Shown: one piece after another, positions 6,230 through 12,393 of the stretch
Numbering within the stretch: the first letter of the stretch is position 1
Layout of the letters: every line of letters starts with the position of its first letter
Assembly (NCBI GenBank): GCA_016777545.1
Contig: JADHRH010000015.1
Coordinates: 1 to 12,393, forward strand
Origin: Candidatus Pelagibacter sp.
Lineage (GTDB): Bacteria; Pseudomonadota; Alphaproteobacteria; Pelagibacterales; Pelagibacteraceae
Length of the DNA stretch: 12,393 nt
Reading direction: 5' to 3'
Notes under the pieces: generated by a model
Told to the model about the DNA's origin: nothing
The model's input: only the letters and a program-made list of their open reading frames with translations
The model's database searches: none
Made by a program: the position numbers and the translations under genes

Positions 6230-6492
6230 TGTTTAAAGAGTTAAAATATCTTTTTTTTATATTATTTATAATATTAACTATTTTTTTGGCTGTTGATTAT
6301 TATTTTTCAGATAATAATAAAAAGAAATCCTACAGATCAGTACAAGAAATTAATGAAATGATTATTTCTTATTCAGAAAAACTAATTTTGTTAAATAACG
6401 ACACCGATAATGTTGTAAAATATGTTGAAAAAAATTTAGATAATAAAAAAAAAAATCATAGTTTTTGGAAATTGATAAACAGTGATGATTAA
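6229..6492 (+). CDS. Small single-pass membrane protein in the usual SPOR-protein slot
   Basis: This gene encodes 87 residues: a basic start (MFKELKY), one strongly hydrophobic helix at about 7-25, then a hydrophilic, lysine- and asparagine-rich tail of about 60 residues (helical region about 37-73). I see no catalytic motif and no SPOR fold. In many alphaproteobacteria the gene between argS and nagZ encodes a membrane-anchored SPOR-domain (peptidoglycan-binding) protein. The anchor and position match here, but the C-terminal domain is absent. It may be an eroded remnant kept for translational coupling, or a diverged small protein. The ATG overlaps the argS stop, and the end overlaps the nagZ start by 8 bases. 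A single-pass topology with the tail in the periplasm is likely. Confidence 0.7.
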   Translation: MFKELKYLFFILFIILTIFLAVDYYFSDNNKKKSYRSVQEINEMIISYSEKLILLNNDTDNVVKYVEKNLDNKKKNHSFWKLINSDD

Positions 6493-7432
6493 TAGAAGAA
6501 GTTTTATAATAGGAATTAAATCAACAATATTGAATAAAAAAGAAATATTCTTTTTAAAAAAATATAAACCCTGGGGAATAATTCTTTTTAAGCGCAATAT
6601 TAAGACAATTAAACAAACAAAAAAATTAACCAATCACATTAAAAAGATATTCAATGATACAAAATACCCTATCCTATTAGATCAAGAAGGGGGTAGAGTT
6701 AACAGGCTTACAAATTTTCTAAATAATGATTTATCAACTGGTGAATTTTTTGGAAATTTATATTCTAAAGATAGAAAAATTTTTAATGTTAAATACAATG
6801 AATTTATTACAGAAACAGCTAATCATCTTAAGTTAATAGGTGTAAATATCAATACTGTCCCTGTTCTTGATTTAAGATTAAAAGGTTCAAGCTCCATCAT
6901 AGGTGATAGATCTTTTTCCCATGATCCCAAAGTAGTTTCAAGAATTGGTGATATTTGCATAGAAAATTTTCATAAAAATAAAATAGGAACCATTATGAAG
7001 CATATTCCAGGGCATGGTTTAGCAAAAGTAGATAGCCATAAATTAACACCTACAATCAAACAAAATCTTAAATATTTGTCAAAAAAGGACTTTATACCAT
7101 TTAAGAACAAGAGATGTCTTTTTGGGATGACGGCACATATTGTCTATTCTCATATTGATAAAGTTTATACAGCCACTCATTCAAAAAAAGTAATAGATAT
7201 AATTCGTAAAAAAATTAAATTTCAAAATATTTTGTTGTCAGATGATATTTCGATGAAAAGTTTAAAATTTAGTATAAAAGATAATACGATAAAAGCATTC
7301 AGTGCTGGATGTGATTTGGTTTTACACTGCAATGGAAATCTTAAGGAAATGAAAGCTGTGGCTATTAATTCTCCATTTTTAAACAAATTTATAATTAAAA
7401 AAACATCACAATTTTACAAAATTATAAGCTAA
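6485..7432 (+). CDS. nagZ: Beta-N-acetylhexosaminidase NagZ (GH3)
   Basis: This glycoside hydrolase family 3 enzyme cleaves GlcNAc from anhydro-muropeptides in peptidoglycan recycling, and is cytoplasmic (no signal peptide seen). It has 315 residues from the ATG at 6485; a GTG three bases earlier is possible but less likely. Motifs are LDQEGGRVNRL, VNINTVPVLDL, GDRSFSHDP, KHIPGHG (172-178) with D183-S184-H185 carrying the catalytic His, and SDDISM with the nucleophile pair D253/D254 (the first is expected to act). The usual KHFPGHG has I for F here. It is somewhat shorter than E. coli NagZ (341). It overlaps the preceding small gene by 8 bases and ends 8 bases before scpA. Its place between argS and scpA is the standard alphaproteobacterial arrangement. 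Confidence 0.93.
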   Translation: MINRRSFIIGIKSTILNKKEIFFLKKYKPWGIILFKRNIKTIKQTKKLTNHIKKIFNDTKYPILLDQEGGRVNRLTNFLNNDLSTGEFFGNLYSKDRKIFNVKYNEFITETANHLKLIGVNINTVPVLDLRLKGSSSIIGDRSFSHDPKVVSRIGDICIENFHKNKIGTIMKHIPGHGLAKVDSHKLTPTIKQNLKYLSKKDFIPFKNKRCLFGMTAHIVYSHIDKVYTATHSKKVIDIIRKKIKFQNILLSDDISMKSLKFSIKDNTIKAFSAGCDLVLHCNGNLKEMKAVAINSPFLNKFIIKKTSQFYKIIS

Positions 7433-7440
7433 TATTTGGA

Positions 7441-8181
7441 ATGTCGATTAATGATTCTAAAAACTTCAATGTTGATCTTGATAATTATCAAGGACCTCTT
7501 GATATATTATTAGATTTAGCAAAAGCTCAAAAGGTTAATCTCGAAGATATTTCAATAACTTTATTAGCCGACCAATTTCATAATTATATAAAAAGTCAAT
7601 CTAATTTGAATTTAGAAGTTGCCTCAGAATATTTATTAATGGCAACTTGGCTTACATATTTAAAATCTAAATTATTATTACCCGGTAATCCTGAAGAAGA
7701 ATTTAAAGTTTTAGAAGTTGCTGAAAAATTAAAATTACAATTAAAAAAATTGGAATTAATTCGTTTACTTTCTGATCAAATGTTAAAAAGAAAAAGATTA
7801 GGTAGAGAAATTAGACTTAGAGGAATCAAAGGTAATATAAGATCAATTTATAGCACGGAATATAAATTAAACTTATACGAATTACTTAAATCTTATTCAT
7901 CTATTATTATGACAAAAGATTTTCAAAGAATGAATATCCCCAAACTACCTGTTTTCACCACAGAAGATGGCATTAAAAGAATTAAAGAATTTTTTGGTAA
8001 ACTCATAGATTGGAAAAATATAAATGACTTAATACCCAGTACGTTTAAGAGTGGTCTTAAATATAAACGTACTGGAAAAGCAGGAATTTTTGCTGGATCC
8101 CTTGAACTTGTTAAAGAAGGCAATCTTACAATCAAACAAGATAATTTATTTGATGAAATTTATGTTAAGGAAATTAAATGA
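7441..8181 (+). CDS. scpA: Segregation and condensation protein A (kleisin)
   Basis: This 246-residue kleisin joins SMC and ScpB in the bacterial condensin that compacts and segregates the chromosome. The N-terminal hallmark is GPLDILL (18-24) followed by AKAQKVNLEDI. A second conserved block, LLMATWLTYLKSKLLLPG, is at 65-82. The middle is a charged helical linker, and the C-terminus has the small winged-helix region expected to bind the SMC head. It starts 8 bases after nagZ with GGA directly abutting the ATG, so no properly spaced ribosome-binding site is visible. Its TGA stop overlaps the scpB ATG (ATGA), giving coupled, near-stoichiometric synthesis of two proteins that form one complex. 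Confidence 0.93.
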   Translation: MSINDSKNFNVDLDNYQGPLDILLDLAKAQKVNLEDISITLLADQFHNYIKSQSNLNLEVASEYLLMATWLTYLKSKLLLPGNPEEEFKVLEVAEKLKLQLKKLELIRLLSDQMLKRKRLGREIRLRGIKGNIRSIYSTEYKLNLYELLKSYSSIIMTKDFQRMNIPKLPVFTTEDGIKRIKEFFGKLIDWKNINDLIPSTFKSGLKYKRTGKAGIFAGSLELVKEGNLTIKQDNLFDEIYVKEIK

Positions 8182-8879
8182 ACAAGGTTAAAAAGAATTT
8201 GAAAAATAATATTTTTGAATTTCCAAAAAAAATAAATGTTGGAGAAAAAGAAGTTGAAGCTATAGTTTTTGCAGCAGCAGAACCTTTGGATATTGAAACA
8301 ATTGAGTCAAAAATTTCAAAAAAAATTAATGTTTTAAAAACTTTAGAAAAACTTCAAACGGATTATTCGTCAAGAGGCATAAATTTAGTTTGTATTTCTA
8401 ATAAATGGTCATTTAGAACTTCTGAAACTTTATCAAATTTAATGTCACAGGAAAAAACAGTTGAAAAAAAACTTTCAAGAGCTGCAATAGAAACATTGGC
8501 AATTATTGTTTATCACCAGCCAGTAACTAGAGCTGAAATTGAGGAAATTAGAGGTGTAGCATTTGGTACGAATACATTGGAAATACTTATGGAGTTAAAC
8601 TGGGTCAAACCCCAAGGAAGAAAAGATGTTCCTGGTAAACCAATTCAATATGCAACTACTGATGACTTTTTAAGTCATTTCAGTCTTCAAAAATTGTCTG
8701 ACTTACCTACAGTTGATGAATTGGGATCTGCTGGTTTAATTGATAGTTCAAATATTGATAATGCAATTTTTGGTACTGGCAAGTTTTACAAGGAGAAACA
8801 AGAAGAAAAAAAGGAAGATATCTATGAAAATATAGATGAGATGTTAAGCAGCACATTGAATTCCAATGAAGACAAATAA
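8178..8879 (+). CDS. scpB: Segregation and condensation protein B
   Basis: This 233-residue ScpB is a dimer of winged-helix domains that binds ScpA in the SMC-ScpAB condensin. It is identified by the first-domain motif AIVFAAAEPLDIETIE (28-43) and the second-domain signature LSRAAIETLAIIVYHQPV (99-116) followed by TRAEIEEIRGV. KPQGRKDVPGKPIQYATTDDFL is the usual end of the core (22 residues, shown here only as family landmarks KPQGRKDVPGKP and YATTDDFL). A charged tail follows (about 195-233), rich in E, K and N. The start overlaps scpA by 4 bases (ATGA). A 42-base gap separates it from tatA. Confidence 0.93.
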   Translation: MNKVKKNLKNNIFEFPKKINVGEKEVEAIVFAAAEPLDIETIESKISKKINVLKTLEKLQTDYSSRGINLVCISNKWSFRTSETLSNLMSQEKTVEKKLSRAAIETLAIIVYHQPVTRAEIEEIRGVAFGTNTLEILMELNWVKPQGRKDVPGKPIQYATTDDFLSHFSLQKLSDLPTVDELGSAGLIDSSNIDNAIFGTGKFYKEKQEEKKEDIYENIDEMLSSTLNSNEDK

Positions 8880-8887
8880 AAAGTTTC

Positions 8888-8916
8888 TTTAAAATACTAA
8901 TTAAAAGATGTATAAA
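8888..8916 (+). promoter_or_regulatory. Possible tatA promoter in the scpB-tatA gap
   Basis: TTTAAA at 8888-8893 and TATAAA at 8911-8916 are separated by 17 bases. The predicted start, near 8923, falls on the tatA ATG at 8922, and there is no ribosome-binding site before it, so this would be a second leaderless message. Both hexamers are weak matches in an AT-rich gap, so chance is a serious alternative; tatA may simply be transcribed with scpB. Confidence 0.25.
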
Positions 8917-8921
8917 AACCT

Positions 8922-9122
8922 ATGAGCATTGGAATTTGGCAAATAGCAATCGTTGTAATTTTAGTTGTCCTACTATTTGGTAGAGGTAAGATTTCTAGTC
9001 TAATGGGTGATGTAGCCAAGGGTATTAAAAGTTTTAAAAAAGGAATGGCTTCAGACATTACCGATGAACCAGAGCCAAAAAATATTTCTGAAGATAATCA
9101 AGACAGTAAAGACAAAGAGTAA
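8922..9122 (+). CDS. tatA: Sec-independent protein translocase subunit TatA
   Basis: TatA (66 residues) oligomerises to form the passage for folded twin-arginine substrates across the inner membrane. The layout is typical: a short N-terminal transmembrane helix (about 4-20, [16 protein letters not shown]), the hinge FGRGK (19-23), an amphipathic helix (about 24-42, [14 protein letters not shown]), and an acidic unstructured tail. Position 8 region IWQ, not a Glu, marks TatA against TatB. It is shorter than E. coli TatA (89) because of the tail. tatB follows after 5 bases. No ribosome-binding site is evident upstream. Confidence 0.93.
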   Translation: MSIGIWQIAIVVILVVLLFGRGKISSLMGDVAKGIKSFKKGMASDITDEPEPKNISEDNQDSKDKE

Positions 9123-9127
9123 GTCAA

Positions 9128-9361
9128 ATGCCCACTATAGGCTGGTTTGAGATTTTATTAATAGTAGCAGTAGCTATTATTGTAATCGGCCCTAAAGATT
9201 TTCCATTTATGTTAAAAAAAGTAGGTTCATGGATTGGTACAACAAAGAGATATATTAACAATATTCAAAGTGAAGTTGCAGATTTAGATATTGAATCTAA
9301 TGAAATAAAAAAATCAAAAGAAGAGAATAAAAATAAAGATAAAGATAATGACAAAATCTGA
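9128..9361 (+). CDS. tatB: Sec-independent protein translocase subunit TatB
   Basis: TatB (77 residues) forms the twin-arginine signal receptor with TatC. It has the N-terminal helix GWFEILLIVAVAIIVIG with E8, which distinguishes TatB from TatA, followed by the hinge G21-P22 and an amphipathic helix (about 24-55). The tail KKSKEENKNKDKDNDK is highly charged and low in complexity. At 77 residues it is much shorter than E. coli TatB (171); short TatB proteins are expected in streamlined genomes. Its last codons overlap the first codons of tatC by 14 bases in another frame, which implies coupling. Confidence 0.9.
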   Translation: MPTIGWFEILLIVAVAIIVIGPKDFPFMLKKVGSWIGTTKRYINNIQSEVADLDIESNEIKKSKEENKNKDKDNDKI

Positions 9362-10112
9362 TAATGACGGAGGCTTCATAAGTCACTTAGCTGAATTAAG
9401 AAAAAGATTAATCCATTCATTTATTTTTTTATTCATATTTTTTATAGGATGTTATTTTTTTTCTGAGAGTTTATATGGTTTTTTGGTAGAACCTTTTGCT
9501 AAAGCAGTAAAAGAAACTGGTACAGATAGAAGATTGATTTTTACTGCACTACAAGAAACTTTTTTAACTTATTTAAAGGTTTCTTTTTTTGCTGCTTTCT
9601 TTGTAACCTGTCCATATATATTAATGCAAATCTGGAAATTTATCGCTCCTGGATTGTATAAGCATGAAAAAATTGCAATAATTCCATACTTAGTTTTAAC
9701 ACCTATATTATTTTTTTTAGGAGGAATGCTTGTTTATTATCTGATAATGCCTCTTGCAATTAAATTTTTTTTATCATTTGAAAGCTCAGGAGCCGCAACT
9801 GGTTTGCCTATTCAGCTAGAGGCTAAAGTAAATGAATATTTATCCTTAGTAATGAAGTTAATTTTTGCATTTGGGATTAGTTTTCAGTTACCAGTTGTCT
9901 TAAGTTTACTTGCTAGAGTAGGAATTGTTGATGCTCAATTTCTAAGAGAAAGAAGAAAGTATGTTGTTGTAATAATTTTTGCTGCTGCTGCATTATTGAC
10001 ACCACCAGACCCAATAACACAAATTGGTTTAGCCATACCTTTATTGATTTTATATGAATTATCTATATTTTCAGTAAATATTATTGAAAAAAAGAATAAA
10101 TTAGATGCATAA
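9348..10112 (+). CDS. tatC: Sec-independent protein translocase subunit TatC
   Basis: TatC (254 residues, six membrane helices) is the core receptor for twin-arginine signal peptides. Key marks are the N-terminal ISHLAELRKRL with E16 (the conserved cytoplasmic Glu), the block WKFIAPGLYKHEK in the first cytoplasmic loop with E107, and the ending AALLTPPDPITQIGLAIPLL. Strong hydrophobic segments fit the six-helix topology. The start inside tatB is supported by the family N-terminus, and the end overlaps serS by 8 bases (ATGCATAA). The genes tatA, tatB and tatC lie in the standard order, so a complete Tat system is encoded here. Confidence 0.96.
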   Translation: MTKSDNDGGFISHLAELRKRLIHSFIFLFIFFIGCYFFSESLYGFLVEPFAKAVKETGTDRRLIFTALQETFLTYLKVSFFAAFFVTCPYILMQIWKFIAPGLYKHEKIAIIPYLVLTPILFFLGGMLVYYLIMPLAIKFFLSFESSGAATGLPIQLEAKVNEYLSLVMKLIFAFGISFQLPVVLSLLARVGIVDAQFLRERRKYVVVIIFAAAALLTPPDPITQIGLAIPLLILYELSIFSVNIIEKKNKLDA

Positions 10113-11364
10113 TATTAAAGATATTAGAAGTGATATTTCATCATTTAAAGATGGTCTTAAAAAAAGATTTATTGATGTCGATTTTGAAAAAATTTTATTA
10201 TTAGATGAAAATAATAGAAAATTTATACAAGAAAAAGAAAATTTAGAAAAAGAAAAAAAAGAAATATCTAAATCTAAAGATAAATCTTTATTTGAAAAAT
10301 CAAAAGAAATTTCAAAAAAAATTGAAGAAATTTCATCATCTCAAAGTAAAATAAAAAATGAATTAGACAATATTTTAGCATCATTACCGAATTTACCGTA
10401 TAATGATGTTCCGATAGGTAAAGATGAAAACTCTAATATTGAAATTTTAAAATCAGGAAAAATACCAAATTTTACTTTCAAGCCTAAGTCTCATTATGAG
10501 CTAGGTGAAAATCTAAATATGCTTGATTTTGATCTTGCGACAAAAACCACAGGATCTAGATTTGTCTTTGTTAAAGATAAACTTGCTTTACTAGAAAGAG
10601 CGATTTCTAATTTTATGCTTGATACTCATATTAATTTAAATGGTTATAAAGAAATATCACCTCCATTAATTGCAACCGACTCTACAATGTTTGGAACTGG
10701 TCAATTACCAAAATTTGATAATGATCAGTTTGAACTCAAACTTGATGATTCAAATGATAGAAAGTTTTTAATACCAACTGCTGAAGTGATATTAACCAAT
10801 ATGGTTAAAGATCAGATTATTAATAAAGAAATTCTTCCAATAAGAATGGTTGCATCAACACCATGCTTTAGAAAAGAAGCTGGCAGCTATGGAAAGGACA
10901 CTAAGGGAATGATTAGGCAACATCAGTTCTACAAAGTTGAAATGGTTAGTATTGTAGAGCCAAACCAATGTTTAGCTGAATTAGATAGAATGACTAACTG
11001 TGCAACAAAAATTCTAGACTTGTTAAAACTACCTTACAGAAAGATTATATTATGCTCAGGTGATATGGGTTTTAGTGCAGAAAAAACTTTTGATATTGAA
11101 GTTTGGTTACCATCTGAAAATAAATATAGAGAAATTTCAAGTTGTTCCTCTTGTGGTTCTTTTCAAGCCAGAAGAATGAAAGCTAGATATAAAAATAGTA
11201 AAAAAGAGACAGTATTTGTTGGAACTCTTAATGGAAGTGGTTTGGCTGTCGGCAGAACAATAGTAGCAATACTTGAAAATTATCAACAAGAGGATGGTTC
11301 AATTCTTATTCCAGAGGCTTTAAAACCATACATGAATAATATTGATAAAATCAATAAGATTTAA
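10105..11364 (+). CDS. serS: Seryl-tRNA synthetase
   Basis: This 419-residue class II synthetase charges tRNA-Ser and supplies Ser-tRNA(Sec) where present. The N-terminal arm is a long antiparallel coiled coil (about 30-95), very rich in K, E and S here; it contacts the long variable arm of tRNA-Ser. The catalytic domain has the serine-binding PTAEV region, motif 2 with R256 (FRKEAGSYGKDTKG), and motif 3 NGSGLAVGRTIVAILENYQ at 376-394 with R384. Length matches bacterial SerS (E. coli 430). It overlaps tatC by 8 bases. In many alphaproteobacteria surE follows, but here a 53-base gap leads directly to yajC. Confidence 0.97.
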   Translation: MHNIKDIRSDISSFKDGLKKRFIDVDFEKILLLDENNRKFIQEKENLEKEKKEISKSKDKSLFEKSKEISKKIEEISSSQSKIKNELDNILASLPNLPYNDVPIGKDENSNIEILKSGKIPNFTFKPKSHYELGENLNMLDFDLATKTTGSRFVFVKDKLALLERAISNFMLDTHINLNGYKEISPPLIATDSTMFGTGQLPKFDNDQFELKLDDSNDRKFLIPTAEVILTNMVKDQIINKEILPIRMVASTPCFRKEAGSYGKDTKGMIRQHQFYKVEMVSIVEPNQCLAELDRMTNCATKILDLLKLPYRKIILCSGDMGFSAEKTFDIEVWLPSENKYREISSCSSCGSFQARRMKARYKNSKKETVFVGTLNGSGLAVGRTIVAILENYQQEDGSILIPEALKPYMNNIDKINKI

Positions 11365-11366
11365 AG

Positions 11367-11394
11367 TTGTTTTAATCACTTATTTGTTATAAGT
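11367..11394 (+). promoter_or_regulatory. Possible yajC promoter / small inverted repeat
   Basis: The 53-base serS-yajC gap holds a perfect 6-base inverted repeat, ACTTAT (11378-11383) and ATAAGT (11389-11394), around a 5-base loop. The same bases include TATAAG at 11388-11393, which could be a -10 with TTGTTT at 11367-11372 as -35, though the 15-base spacer is short. The stem is A/T-rich and the following tract (ATTCATTTT) is broken by A and C, so it is a poor intrinsic terminator. A weak promoter is the more useful reading. Confidence 0.3.
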
Positions 11395-11408
11395 ATTCAT
11401 TTTAATCT

Positions 11409-11413
11409 AGGAG
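11409..11413 (+). promoter_or_regulatory. yajC ribosome-binding site
   Basis: AGGAG ends 4 bases before the yajC ATG at 11418. It is one of only a few clear Shine-Dalgarno sequences in the window (the others are before 832 and before the gene at 358-137). It fixes the yajC start. Confidence 0.75.
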
Positions 11414-11417
11414 AAAT

Positions 11418-11702
11418 ATGGATCAAGGAATAGGTCAATTTATACCATTAATTTTAATTTTTGTTATTTTTTACTTTTTTTTAATAAGACCTCAACAAAA
11501 GAAAGTTAAAGAGCATAAAGCCATGGTTGAGAACTTAACAAGAGGAGACAAAGTTGTTACCTCTGCTGGAATTATTGGAACCATTGAAAGAGTTATTGAT
11601 AACGAAAAAGTTGAGGTTTTAATTTCTGAAAATGTTAAAGTTGAGATTATTAAATCTACAGGTATTCAAGGTTTACTAAATACACCTGAAGTTAAAAAAT
11701 AA
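11418..11702 (+). CDS. yajC: Preprotein translocase subunit YajC
   Basis: YajC (94 residues) is a small inner-membrane partner of SecDF-YidC in the Sec holo-translocon. It has one membrane helix (about 8-22, IPLILIFVIFYFFLIRP), then the family signature RPQQKKVKEHKAMV (23-36) and LTRGDKVVTSAGIIGTI (40-56) in the cytoplasmic domain. Length is normal. The start is set by the AGGAG at 11409-11413. secD follows in the same reading frame after the single TAA at 11700-11702. Confidence 0.95.
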   Translation: MDQGIGQFIPLILIFVIFYFFLIRPQQKKVKEHKAMVENLTRGDKVVTSAGIIGTIERVIDNEKVEVLISENVKVEIIKSTGIQGLLNTPEVKK

Positions 11703-11714
11703 TATCAAGTTGAA

Positions 11715-12393
11715 GTGTTATATTTTTCAAAATTAAGAATTATTATAATATCTATAATAACTATATTTTTTTTATTTATATCGTTATCAAATTTTTTAAA
11801 TACTGAAGATAAATTTTTTTCAAACAAAATAAATCTTGGTTTAGATCTACAGGGTGGATCTTATCTTTTACTCGAAATTGATAATGATCCTGTGGAACTT
11901 CAAAAATTACAGAACACAGCAACCGATATTAGAAATTTTCTAAACAAGGAAAATATTAAATTTATAGATTTAAGAATATCCAATAAATCTATAATTTTTA
12001 ATGTAGATCCAACCTTAAAAGAAAAGATAGAGTCTTTTTTTATGGATAAAGATAGTGAGATAAATCCTTATTATCCGCAATACAAATCTCACCAGTTTGA
12101 CTTAATATCTTCAAATAATGAATTTCAACTAAAGCTTTCAGATTATGGGTTAGTTGAAATTAAAACATCATCACAGGATCAGGCAATTGAAATAGTTAGA
12201 AGAAGAGTTGATGAAGTAGGTACAAATGAACCAAATATTCTAAAAAGAGGAAATGATAGAATTTTAGTTGAATTACCAGGTTTAGATGATCCTATGAGGA
12301 TAAAATCTTTATTAGGAAAAACTGCCAATTTAAGTTTTCGTTTTATAACACAAAATGACAATGATACTTTTGGTGCAGAAATTCTTAAGTACG
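11715..12393 (+). CDS. secD: Protein translocase subunit SecD (5' part)
   Basis: The first 226 residues of SecD, an RND-superfamily protein that uses the proton gradient to help pull exported proteins through SecYEG, run off the right edge. The start is a GTG at 11715, giving (M)LYFSKLRIII; no ATG is available before the conserved region, and the frame is the same as yajC, with only TAT CAA GTT GAA between the stop and the GTG. Features in order are membrane helix 1 (about 8-24), the family motif LGLDLQGG (41-48), and the periplasmic P1 domain with EIVRRRVDEVGTNEP and RILVELPGLDDP. No stop occurs before the window ends. The gene would normally be followed by secF. Confidence 0.93.
   Translation, partial: MLYFSKLRIIIISIITIFFLFISLSNFLNTEDKFFSNKINLGLDLQGGSYLLLEIDNDPVELQKLQNTATDIRNFLNKENIKFIDLRISNKSIIFNVDPTLKEKIESFFMDKDSEINPYYPQYKSHQFDLISSNNEFQLKLSDYGLVEIKTSSQDQAIEIVRRRVDEVGTNEPNILKRGNDRILVELPGLDDPMRIKSLLGKTANLSFRFITQNDNDTFGAEILKY

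Noticed and set aside
6482..6484. GTG as the nagZ start
   Set aside because: An ATG follows immediately at 6485 and is the simpler choice; the difference is one residue.
6436..6633. A hydrophobic minus-strand frame antisense to nagZ
   Set aside because: Its apparent membrane helices are the antisense of K- and N-rich codons in nagZ and the preceding gene; no independent evidence.
7923..8135. A minus-strand frame antisense to scpA
   Set aside because: Fully inside the conserved scpA gene, with no motif or initiation signal.
10195..10345. A repeat or low-complexity insertion
   Set aside because: The A/G-rich tract encodes the coiled-coil tRNA-binding arm of SerS, which is naturally rich in Lys and Glu.
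11378..11400. Intrinsic terminator after serS
   Set aside because: The 6-base stem is A/T-rich and the following run is not a clean T-tract; promoter use is at least as likely.
12179..12361. A minus-strand frame antisense to secD
   Set aside because: Lies inside the conserved P1 region of SecD, which is clearly coding on the plus strand.
1..12393. A mobile element, phage island, defence system or CRISPR array
   Set aside because: No transposase, integrase, nuclease-effector gene, direct-repeat array or terminal inverted repeats were seen; nearly all bases belong to vertically inherited core genes.

Overview
The window reads as a stretch of a small, very AT-rich (roughly 30% G+C by eye) marine alphaproteobacterial chromosome, most like the SAR11/Pelagibacterales type. 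The grounds are the strong A/T bias at third codon positions, the short or overlapping gene junctions, and the alphaproteobacterial gene order dgt-argS-(small membrane protein)-nagZ-scpA-scpB-tatA-tatB-tatC-serS followed by yajC-secD, with erpA-xthA divergent from dgt. TGA is used as a stop (scpA, tatB), so the standard bacterial code applies. Every gene seems intact except at the two window edges. I see no mobile elements, CRISPR array, tRNA, rRNA or phage genes.

Layout. (1) Bases 1-76 hold the last 24 codons of an unidentified gene. (2) Bases 137-358 (minus) encode a small membrane protein. A divergent intergenic region follows, with a Zur-type operator at 444-466 placed over a promoter whose start point falls on the zur start codon. 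(3) Bases 470-2245 (plus) hold zur, a three-helix membrane protein with an intramembrane HxxxD motif, and a DpkA-like ketimine reductase, tightly packed. (4) Bases 2237-3330 (minus) hold erpA (Fe-S carrier) and xthA (exonuclease III); xthA ends convergently inside the last codons of dpkA. (5) A 50-base divergent region carries a perfectly symmetric -10 element. (6) Bases 3381-11364 (plus) form a near-gapless housekeeping run: dgt, argS, an 87-residue membrane protein, nagZ, scpA, scpB, tatA, tatB, tatC, serS. (7) Bases 11418-12393 hold yajC and the 5' part of secD, the accessory Sec translocase proteins.

How they fit together. The first cluster looks like a zinc-responsive unit: Zur keeps all the sensor and structural zinc ligands known from E. 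coli Zur, appears to control its own promoter, and is translationally coupled to a membrane protein of unknown function that could plausibly move or sense metal. The long run is core biology: dNTP homeostasis, Arg-tRNA and Ser-tRNA charging, peptidoglycan recycling, chromosome condensation (ScpAB) and Tat protein export, next to the Sec accessory genes. The main departures from the usual alphaproteobacterial order are a missing SPOR domain between argS and nagZ and the absence of surE-pcm between serS and yajC.

Most of the window is ordinary. The best candidate for something undescribed is the Zur-linked membrane protein at 832-1230, which is a hypothesis and not a demonstrated system.
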